Position numbers and translations under genes: made by a program | The notes under the pieces: generated by a model | The model's database searches: none | Told to the model about the DNA's origin: nothing | The model's input: only the letters and a program-made list of their open reading frames with translations | Source: Sphaerolaimus hirsutus | Taxonomy: Eukaryota > Nematoda > Chromadorea > Monhysterida > Sphaerolaimidae | Assembly: GCA_964036195.1 (NCBI GenBank) | Contig: OZ038452.1 | Location: 17,664,704-17,728,703 of the forward strand | Direction: 5' to 3' | Length of the DNA stretch: 64,000 bases | Shown here: positions 50,980-62,300 of the stretch, in pieces | Numbering within the stretch: position 1 is the first letter of the stretch | Layout of the letters: the number at the start of each line of letters is the position of its first letter

Positions 50980-53390
50980 TAATGCGAGAACTGACGGCGG
51001 GCCACCAAAGTGCCAGACCTATGTCTCTGGGATGGTGACCCAGCGCCAATTAACGCATACAGGCCCTAATTATGGCGCGTTAGCCGCCGGAAATGCCATA
51101 CGGGCCATCTTTAGACCTAAGTGACGTCATCACGACGCTGTCCCATACGGAACCTAACTTATAGGAAACTTAGGGCGCAGTCGACGCCAGTCACGGTAAT
51201 TGGCGCCAAGCCACTGAAGTGCCAGACCTACGCCTCTGGGATTGTGTTTGGCGCTAATTACGTGTGTATGCGACGTCGACGGCGTTTTGTCGCTAATTCT
51301 GATTAGCGACAGCGCCTAGTCACCTACATTTAGTCATGAAAAGACCCGGGTGACATCATTCGGCATCCCCGGGAATGGAACCTAACTTTTACGAGATTTA
51401 CGGCGCTTTCATTAAAAAGAAAAGCAGCGCCGAGTAAAAACTGTGTTTCCCCGAGGATGGCGACCGAACGAGCGCCGGCAAACGACTTCGACGGCCGCGA
51501 CAGCGCCGCGCCGCCGCCATTCAACGACCGCCGACCGCCGGAACCCGGGAGAGGGGGATTTTGGGTGATTTTGGGCATTTTTGTAGAGTGTCGGATCGGC
51601 CGCTTTTGGCCGAGTGCCAACTCTCTGAAAACGGCACCTAGTGTATTTTCGAGGGGGGTTAAGCACTGTCGCCGTATTTGGGCGACAGTTTATCACCCGA
51701 AACTTGTAAATTCACCCCCCCTACCCAGTCCCCGCGAGCGTCGACAGCGTGGCCGCCGGGAACGTCCGCGGAGCGACAGACTTCGGCCGCTCAGAGTTCT
51801 TGGTGGGAGTGGCCACCGGAAGGGAGGGCCCCGATAGCTCCAGAAGCCTACGTCCTTCGGAGTGGAGACGGGTCAACCCTTCTGGAGGGATATGTGCCTT
51901 AGGTTAAAAATTAGTAAAGGAAATTGGAAGAATGCCAAAAAGGCAGTTTTTGTGTGTAGTTTGGCACATATCCCGTAGCCACTGCTGCCACAGGGAGGAG
52001 TTTTGTGATTTTGTAGGGTGTAGGAGTAGGTTTAGGGAGTAGGTGCGCGGTAGGTGCCGCGGTTTGTGATTTATCGAGTATGTATTTGTATTTATTTGTA
52101 CTTAATTACCCACCTAACCCCCTTAGTCTGTGATAATTGCATGTGTTTGTGATTGTATTTTTATGTTCGCACTTAATTCTGTGTTCCGCACGTATTTCTG
52201 TGTTTTGCACTTTTGCACGTCATGTTTAGCTTCGCGTTGGCCGATTGGTACGCTGGTTTTGGACGAGCTCACGTTTGAGCAAAACACGGTTGTTTTGTAT
52301 TTTTGGTCCCTTTTGTTTGTGTTTGCAGTTCGAGTAGCTGTGTATTTACTTGGCATGTTTTAAATTGAATCACGCTTAGTTTGAGAGTCTCGCTCAGTTT
52401 AGTCATTTTTAGCTGTTAGTTTGTGCGTTTACATTCGGTAGGTTACTGTAGGTATTTTTATCTTCTAGTTTGGCACAGTTCCAGGTTTGGTTTTAGCTGG
52501 CTGAGTGCCAGAAGAAAGGTGTTCCTGAATGTCAAGTCACCATTCCCCTTGTTCCATTAAAAAGTAACCCTTGTGGTAACATGGCTCTGTTCAACTGAAG
52601 TCACTTATTTTCGGTACACTTTCGAATGCACTTTCGTGATTGGTTGGCTCCGCCCAGCTGCAAACCAGTTTTGGGCACTTCAAACCCATAAAAGAGAGCC
52701 CCAATCCAGTGATTGTCATCAGTCTATTCAATCCAATTTCTAATTACTAAGTCAGTGATTTACCAGCTGAAATGAGCCTACCCTTGGTTATTCATTCTCT
52801 GCTAACTCTGGCATAGGCCTTCTCTTCCCTCTGCACGGTGACATTTAGGTTCACAGGGGCAGGAGTGGCCACACGGAGCTGCCGGTATAGCTAAGATAGG
52901 GTGTTGTATGGGGAGAACCCACCATCTGTGATGCTTACTGTACGTCTGGACCTCTGTGGACTTGTTTTAGGCGTAGTATAAGCTGAAGTAGGCTGTACAC
53001 CTATTGACTCGCTCTAGGCTTTCGTAAGGGCCCAAACAGTTGTGCTACGTCGTTGTAGATTACTTTTGATAGTGGTGCTGTGCCAAGCTAGGAATTAAGT
53101 ACCTGGACTTGTGTGGTCTCTTACCAGTGCATCGTACTGCTATCCTCACCTGTCTGGTTTAGCTTTCATGACCCTGAGTGTTATTTAGTCATTTTTATGT
53201 TAATGTTCTGATTTGGAAAGTGGAAAGGTAAATTGGAAATATTCAAATACTTTGGAAACTTTAATTGCAACGTTATTCAAGAAACTTAATTAATGTAATT
53301 CAAGTTTACTCTGGTGCAACTATTCTTTACTTAATCTATTGGCTCATTCCAGCTAGTGGATCTAATCATTTCTATTCTAATTTGTGAATC
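50980..53390 (+). mobile_element. Ty3/gypsy-class element: 5' LTR and leader region (boundaries not set)
   Basis: Non-coding sequence ahead of the giant ORF. It shares the hairpin motif with the ORF at 51013-51030, 51222-51239 and 51838-51862, so it belongs to the same element. Two diverged sub-repeats (GTGACRTCATC..GGAACCTAACTT at 51122 and 51349) are visible. The 3' LTR lies outside the window, so the LTR ends and primer-binding site cannot be fixed. The left limit is a guess based on the end of the preceding exon. Confidence 0.6.
52639..52724 (+). promoter_or_regulatory. RNA polymerase II promoter of the LTR retrotransposon
   Basis: An inverted CCAAT box (ATTGG, 52639-52643), a GC box (CCGCCC, 52650-52655), a TATA-like CATAAAAG (52687-52694) and an arthropod initiator-like TCAGTC with A at 52721, 32 bp after the TATA start. 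The order and spacing fit a U3/R junction near 52720. Inference from sequence only. Confidence 0.6.
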
Positions 53391-56300
53391 ATGATGGAAG
53401 TCGTTTTTGTTTGCTTGCATTCAAATAAGGTTGAATTGTCGGTTTTTGAAGCGTGGGCGAATCTTGTTTCTGTTTCTGAAAGTGCGCCAAGTTCTGAAGG
53501 TTTCTGGGAGGTTGATGATTTGGAACCGGGCCCAGTTTTTGATAGTTTTGAACCCGTGTCGGAATTGTTTCAAATTCAGCGGAGGGCTACGTATGCGGAA
53601 AAGGTTCAGGGCGCTGGTGATTTTGTTATTGATTCTGTCTTGCCCAATGGCGAAGTGATTTGCGATGCTTCTCAGCAGTGGTTGTTTGATCACTTGATCA
53701 TGGAGCCAGCTTTTATTGAGCCCGGAATTTGTGGTGTTTTTGAGGGAACTGCTGAAAGGCTGAAGAAATCTGTGCAGCCTAGAAACCTTTGGTATTTGGT
53801 GGGTAAGAGAGGGAAATTACAGCCGCACGTTATTCGCCGCAAGCTTTTGCAATTTGCGCGACCGGACTTTGTTAGCTGTGGCAACCAAGTAGACCGAAAA
53901 GCTCAGAAGCCTACGTCCTTCGGAGTAGCTAGGTCGAAAGGCACCAAGCTGGTGAAGTTTGGCAGACAGGGTTCCCGCGCACGCGGCAAGCGTAGGGCTG
54001 GTAGGGCAATTGTTGATCGTCCAGTGGACATTATGCCGCTCGTTGAATTATCGGAATTGTGCGATTATTTGGTTGGCGTGTTGCCATCGTTTGTCGTTCC
54101 ACACGTGCAAAAGGTAACCAAGTCCCCTGTTAGGTGCTGTACATTTGGCGTAATTAGGCAGGATGAGCTGCATGAGCGCATCGTTGAAAGTTCTGACGGA
54201 AGTGGACATTGTCCAAGGTGTTGCTATTTGGTCCACAATGATAAGGTTGCAAGACCGGAGGGGTTATATCATTATATTGGAGACGAGGTTGTAGTACCCG
54301 GGGGTGTACTTTATTATATTGGAGGTCCCACCTCGGGTCACGGCACCGTGTTGCACCCCCCTTTTACCCCCCCTTCACACCGCACACATAGCCACCCTCC
54401 ACGCGTACAGGGCGTAGTGTTTCAGCTTAGCCCTATGCTACCGTGCACATACTGGAACCACAAATGTTGGCTTTTGCGTAAGCGTTTCGAACGTTTGAAA
54501 TGTGTGTCACGCGCCTATTACCGTTCGATCTCTTGGCATACTGCCCCATCCATGCTGCAACAGAGTCAAATTTCCAAATTCGAGAGACTACGATACACCA
54601 TGCCCTGGCAGCGATTTTTGATGCGAATTTTGAAATTTTCAAAATCTTTTTCATGGCCTGTGTCAGTCAATTTTCAATTCAAAACTTTCGATACCGTTGA
54701 CGTTGAGCCAGAGCTATGTCAATCATGTGAAAAATACGTGACCACTGACTACTCTTACGACTCATTTGATTACCAGTATTTATACTTGTCAGTTGACGAC
54801 GGTGCACCATGGTCCTTTGACGATTCTGAGCAATCAACTGTACTAAGCTCGCCACCATGTGCTTCAATTGATAGTGATTCACTAAAATGCCAGACCTACG
54901 TCTCTGGGATTGTGGACCAGTGTCAATTCGAGCATGATGTGAATTTGGCAGCTGGCCAGTATTCGTATTTGCCAGCTGATGATGGTGTATCAGAGTCTTC
55001 GGACGACTTTGAGTTTTCAACTGAATGGAGCTTGTCATCGCATGCTTCAATTGACAGCGACTCACTAAAATGCCAGACCGACGTCTCTGGGATTGCGGGT
55101 CACGGCCAATTTGAGCACAGTGTTGACTTGGCAGCTAGCCAGCCTAGTACTCTAGACGACTCTACTTGTGACACGGATGTGGCTTTGGAACATGTGTGCT
55201 CCACTACCTTGTCCGCAGCCCAATCGTTTCAAACAGTGTTTATTGAGGACTCGCTCAATTCTTTCGAAATTATTGACGATTATATGGCTGACCCTGCTGC
55301 ACTGAGTGGAGCACACACGACGCCAGATGCCAATGATAATTACATGGTTCACGCCGCGGATATTAATATGTTGCAGTATAATTCATCCCTGGGTGTGGTT
55401 ACTCGCCGCCGCGGCAATTCTAACCAGCAAAGCTTCTTTGAGCTAGACGGTAGGGAACGCGCGCGCCCTGTCGGTCAATGGGCCAGTACTAGCCGCCACG
55501 GTGTTACGTGTAGTGATGTTGGCGATTCTGTGGGTTCTCGGGGCCGGATGTCTGACCTGGCCACCCCAGCATATACCGCTGAGCCAGGGATGTCATATGT
55601 CAACGAGTCCCGGGATACAGTGTTAAGACGACCCGACGAAGAATTCCCTCACGCTACTAGTTCCCCCTGCTTGAGCATTCAATCTCCTAGCAGACCCCCC
55701 ACCTCTGTCTGTGACCTAAGCACCCCCGTGAAACCACCACCTTCTAACCCCGTTAATAGCCCTCAACCCCAACCCTTCACTGGGCTGGTAAGACAACATC
55801 GAGAATTACTGACGAATAACCAATCAGAGATTGATACTATGATTTCCCCCTTGCAACAAGCATGTGAACCTACTAAATTATGGGATCACCTGAAACCCTC
55901 AGATCAGTGCATTGGGGATGTGTTACAACCCTTTGAAAAACTTCTAAGCGAACTTGATCCCGAGATAAATAAGTTAGACCAGCTATTGTTTGACCTTGCC
56001 ACTGTGACACCTTCTGACCCATCCCAGCAAACCACTCTGGATAATGTTACCTCGGCCCTGATGACCCTCCGAACGTGGTCACAGGCAATGTTGCCATTCC
56101 GTGGATCCCTGCAAGACTCCATTGACCGTACTCTAAGTGTTCACTTGAAACCCCGGGTTGACTCCCTAGCGGGTGATTTACAGTCCCTACTGAGTAACTT
56201 TTGTGCTGATGCGAATGCCCTAACTAAGCCCCCCGTGGATGTGTCCACGCTGGCTCAGAGACAAGCGAACCAGCAAGTACTGGCAGCGTCAGACCCTGGC

Positions 56301-59300
56301 CCCGCGCGCCCACAGTCACGCGCCTACCCCGTTCAGTGTGCACTTGCGTTTGTGCAATCCGTTTTGCTCGTTTCTGCACAGTCAGCAAGGGGTTGGACTA
56401 CCCTTCGTTCTCAGATTCAGTCGAAATCAACGGCTGGTGTTTTTGGCCTAGAAAATAAGGGAGTATCCCAAACAGTGCGCGCTGCAGCTCTGCGTAGTTT
56501 GACAGAAGCCTGGGTTTACCTCGATGTGCACCGAACCGGATTTAGCACGTACATGCCATTGCTTGGCACCTTGCCAGAAACAGCTCGGTACGCTATGGCA
56601 CAATTTCATGGGTGCATAGCTGAAGGCATTCGCCTCAACCATGCGTTTGCGGATATATTACCTGAGATTAAGCGCCAAGTTAATGGCCCTGTTGCTCGTA
56701 AGACAAGGAAAGAATTACTGGCACATCTTGGTAATACCCTGGACTCTGCCCGGGACCTCTTGTGCCGCTTAGAGAATTTGGATTTTGCGCAGTACAATGC
56801 CCTCTGTGTAATGCATATCGGTCGGGTCTCAGACAGGTGTACCCCCCAGAAATGTCGGTTGGTGTGTCAGAATCTGCTGAACAATATTGGTTTTGGATTA
56901 GACTGGCTACACCAGTTGCGTGGAAAAACCCCTGTTCCGACACCCAAACCACAACCTTCGAGAGTACTCGAGCCACACCAGAGTGCACACCAACCATCAA
57001 TGTATACTACCCCGTTGAACCGTAGCATTTCAACTTTACCCCCCGCCTGGAATAATGTCTTAGTAGCCCATCTAATGAGCCCCGATCCTATGCGGCGCTT
57101 GGCGACACATCAGTGGCCGCCTGATCCTTCTATCAAAGTGCAAACTGACCCGCCGCGCATTGTACTGACTGACTTATCCATGCACGCTTGGGTAGAACCT
57201 GTAGGGCCGGAGTTCTCTGTTGGCCCAGTGGCTGAGCTGGATGTCAAAACCACTTGGGTCGGTCGTATTCTGCCTACAGTCGGTATTATGGACACACCCT
57301 GGGCCATCATTGATCCACGGAACACCGATCTCGTGCGCGCGTATTCTAAGTTGTTGATCGCCGCGTATTTTGAGTCTGAATACATTTTTCAACTCGTGTT
57401 TCGTTATGGCTGGTTCCCAGATAGCTTACTCACTGCATTTCAGCGCTGCGCCTTCCTTGTGCAAAAGCTTGTTGACACGCTTGATCGCTCTATTAAGCAT
57501 GGTGAGACGGTAGGCATAACAGACACCTATCCGCTACCCGAACAGTACCATATTAATGGCCGCTTTTTGTATAAGTTGGCTAGTGATGCCCGTCGCGATT
57601 ACACACAAGTTGGGGCTAACTACAATAAGTTGGCACGACGATACGGGGCGGTGCCTGTGCACACTACTCCGATGCTTCCAATTGACCGAAATAATCGCTT
57701 CGAGCATTCTCGCCGTCGCTTACAGTTGCCTACCGCTCAAAACGCTCACTCACAGATGGTCCGGGTAACGAATAGTGGCAGCTATGATGCTAACGTAGAC
57801 ATGATTCAGCCGGATGATGTAGGAACGCGGGACAACCAATACGACTTTCTGTTGTCGCACCAGGGTTATCAGCAGCCTGATTCGGCTGGTGGAGCCCCTG
57901 TGCCCGCCGCTGTGCAGGCGCCCCAGCGATTATATCATACGGGACACCAGCACACCGGTAGGCTCTCGGTTCCACCAGCACACCCTAGCTCTTCTGTAGC
58001 ACCCACTTCGGCTCTAGACCAACTTAAGTCAGAAATGGACCAAAAATATGCTAATATGCGTGACCAGATGGAGGCTATGAACGCTAACATGCGAGCCCTA
58101 TTAGACCAAAGGCGTGCTCAATCACGAGCTCAGCCCCAAGTTTCGCAACCAAATGTATCAAATGACCCGCCTAGCACCACAACCAGTTCAGATGAGGATT
58201 TGGCTAAGCGTATTAAGAAGCTTAAGATGCTTGGTTGTCCCATGTTCTCGGGTAAAACGTCTGTTGATGTCAGCCAGTGGCTAGCACAGTTCACCGCGAA
58301 ATGTAAAATTTGCAAAATAGCCTCTGACGAAGAAATGGCCTTGACTCTGGCCGCTGTGTTGGAACATGATGCAGCGACCCTGTGTTATGGTCAACCACAG
58401 GAAGTCCAGACCTCTTTTTCGAAATTGGAGTCAGCTCTTAAAGCTCATTTTGGTCAGGCGAAACATGTGCTAGCTACATGCCGAGCGATCACACTTATGA
58501 ACTGGAAACCCAATGATACGATTGATACGGTGCGACGCCGTTTGATGACCGAATCGGCGCAGTTGAAAAATGTGAATCATAGCGAGCGCGAATTGCGTAT
58601 GATTGAAGGATTTTTGCACGCTTTGGGTCAGCATAACTCTGAGTTGCGTCAATTAGTGGAGTTAAACTCTGCTGCACTTGAGTCTTTCGATAAGCTGATC
58701 CAGCATGCCAAAGTCGCTCAACAGTCCTTGGAAAACCGTAAGCTCGAGCAAGATCGCTCAGCTAAGGATACCGAGTTTAAGCGCATGCGCGATGAACTCT
58801 CGCAACTGCGGCAGCAAATGTCTAGTGCACGCATGGGCGATAACCGTCAGCAGTTGGGTGGCGGTACGCTAGCTGGCCAACGGCCAATGTTTCGACCACC
58901 GATGGATATGCGCCAAAACCCGCGATTTGCTTTCCCTGCGCCACAAGCGCAGCCTAGTGCTCAACCCCCGTTCAATGCACAGCGCATGCCGTTCAGACCG
59001 CAACGGGACATCCCGCCTATGCGTCTACCTCCTGCCGTACAAGGCCCGCGCTTTGCCCCGCGTCCAACAGTTGATGTAGGGCCACCTGTGGTAGCTATTG
59101 ACAAGCCCGGTCGACAGCCTCCCAATGCTTACAAGAGCTATTTTTGTGACAAATGCAAAATGTCCGGCCATACCACTGAAGAGTGTGGTCGTCGTGCAAC
59201 CGGCCCTACTTCATCTGGCCCTGCACCAGGCCAAACGCCGCGTGAGCCACTTAAGTGTTTTAAGTGCAATAAGCCTGGCCATTTCTCGCGTGAGTGTCCC

Positions 59301-62300
59301 GAAAACACGCCTGCGCAGAATGTCAATGAACTGTACGCACAGTATGATATCATACCCGACGATCAAATTGGTTACACTGATTTGCAAGATGATTTAGTTG
59401 ATGGGGTAGCAGACCCTAACGACTTGCAAGGTTATTATAACGAATACCCTTCGGAAACCATGCATCAGTACCAATATGATTACTCGGATATGGTACCACC
59501 AGAGACAGACGCATTAGCCGAAGAGGAGAACGACGTGCGTGTAAACTTTCTGGGTTCCTGTCCAGAACTTTATAACCATTCTGACTCAACTCCAATAAGT
59601 TATTTTGACGTTTGCGTTACGCAGTGGGTGGACACGTCTACCACTGAGCCAAAGGGCGCCGCGCCAAAGTGCCAGGCCTACGTCCCTGGGACGGCACGCG
59701 CGCTCAGCGACTCAGTGACTGGTAGGAGACCCACTGTAAGCTTCTGTAAAACCTTGACTGGTGTTCCCCAGGTCGATCATGTTTGTGATTCGATTCCACA
59801 CCCAAGTATTCCGGAAATTCGCATTCAATCTTGCGAACCTGACCAGACCTCGACCCTCGCGGTAACCACGCAAAAGTCCCAAGCCTACGCCCCTGGGATT
59901 CGTGATATCGCGAGCACTGATGACCTGGAGCATGTAGTACTGAGTAGTCCAAAAGGTGCGCAAGTACAAACACAAACGTCTACCTGGACACCATCTATTA
60001 ATATGTTTCGCCCTATCAACCCCGCGACACACACGTCTGTAGTTGCCGCCCTAGATCTCAGCACTTCGGATGCTGGCCGAGAAACTTGTCGTGACCGTAG
60101 GAAATACTATTGGGAACAACTCTCCACGGATTTAGGTGTTAAGCGCATGGAATACCAATGTAATGCCGCACAAGTGGTAGTAACCGAACCATTGGGTGCT
60201 CGCTTGCAAAGTGGCAAAATGACGCGTCCAAAGCACACTGTGCGTGATTTAATTACACCTAGTATTTACCACCGCGCCGTAATCCAAGGTGTAGGACCCT
60301 ATCTAGTATTAGCTGATACTGGCGCGGAATTAAGTGCCATTCCCGTGTCTTTATTAGAGCAAATTGAGAGCCTTTCAGGGAAATGTTTAGACCGTCGAAT
60401 CTTTCAATTGGAAAAACCCCTTGTTTGTAAAGGCTATACAGGACATAAACATACGTTACTGTACTCGATCCAATTGACAGTCTCGATCGGTACGGAAACA
60501 CGACGCATAAACTTCGCAATTTCCTTTGAAGGCACTCAGTGCATTATAGGTATTGGTGATTATGCTAAATTTTGGTTCCTACCTATTTGTCCTGGCGCTT
60601 GTATGACTCGACCGGTTATGCACAGCAATAAACGGTATCTCATCCCGGGCGATGAACCTTGTTTGCTCTATGAAGGGGAAATCCCCTACGTAGACACCGG
60701 GTTACGTACAGGTGCCATTGCAAAATCAGGTGAAAATATTCCAGAAGCAATTGAACGAGTTCAATCTAGCAATATTTACACTGTAGGATCACTTTTAGAG
60801 CCGTATTTGACCCCGAAAACAGATGTAAATAGGCTTTGCTCTTCGTCACCGGTTCCCTATTTTTCGCCAAGTAAGGGCACCGGTGCGGTTGGGGTTGTTG
60901 CAACGGAAAACTGGGTATGCCCACCGCGCTCTGTGTCTTATGTGCCCGCTGAGTTGACAGGTGATCCCCAGGAGATACTCACCACGGTTCTTTTCAGCCC
61001 ACATGCACACTTTTCCGAAAATTTCGAAAACACCTTGCTACCATTAGAGAACGGGAATGAGCTCTTTGTCCCCTTTGCAAATCATTCGGATAAGGAGATG
61101 GTCTTATTTGCCTGCCAGTCTCTTGGCTGGGCCGAAGAGGTAGTGGTCGAACCGACTAATGACTTCCATATGAACGAACTCGCAGTTGAATTTGCCGATG
61201 TGTGGTGGCAAACAGTGCAGACACCTCTGTGTAAGGCTCTATGTGAAGCCAACTTGGCTTCTACGCATGTAGAACCCCCTGAGGACCCTGTAATCACCGC
61301 CCAGTCACCACCTGAGACTCGATTGCATCAACTTGGGAAAATTCTAGACGAAGGAGTACTTAGTCACCTCCCCTTGGAAAAGCAACAGGTGTTGCGGGAC
61401 TGGCTATTAGAACGCCACCACATCTTTTCACTGTCCGATTTTGATATGGGAGACACAGGCGATATAATTTACCACCCTATCGAAACCGGAAATTCTCCCC
61501 CGATTCAACAGAAAGTTCGTAGGCTAGCTATTGGGTTACGTAAAGAAGTTGAACGTCAAGTGCAGTTGTGGCTGAAATTAGGGATAATTGAGCCGTCAGT
61601 GTCCCCTTGGGCATCTCCAATTGTTCCGGTGCGTAAGAAAAATGGCGCGCTGCGATTATGCGTCGATTACCGCCGGGTGAACTTGGTGACCAAGCGTGAC
61701 TGTTTCGCATTGCCAAACTGTGCTGATCTGATTGACATGGCTGGGCTTGTGCACCCCCAGTATTTTTCATCGCTTGATTTAGCGTCTGGGTATCTGCAGA
61801 TGCGCATTGACCCCCGGGACATTCCAAAAACTGCATTTACTAGCCATGTCGGTTTGTTTCAGTATAAATTCATGCCGTTTGGCCTAGTTAACGCGCCAGC
61901 CTCATTTAGTCGGCTCATCGCTAACGTACTTGCGGGCTTAGACCCAGACCGTGTGCATTTTTATCTGGACGACGTTTTGGTTTGTGCCGAAACTGAGGAA
62001 CGTATGTACTCACTTTTGGACGACGTCTTTGCTCGTTTCGATCGATACACTCTCAAAGTCGGCATTAAGAAATGTGAATTTTTCAAAGAACGCGTTAACT
62101 TTCTGGGTTGCGTCCTAACGAGGGAAGGCATCGAAATGCAACAGTCAAAAATCACCACTATCCAAAATTACCCAGTTCCAGTAACCACTAAGGAAATCCG
62201 TCGATTCCTGGGCATGTGTTCCTTTTACCGTCGCTGGGTTGAGGGCTTTTCCTTTATTACACGACCGTTGCATTTAAAGATCCAGGGTGCTAAGACTACT

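Noticed and set aside
51457-51837. 126-codon open frame in the retrotransposon leader
   Set aside because: GC-rich and not linked to the Gag-Pol start; no recognisable domain, so treated as leader sequence.
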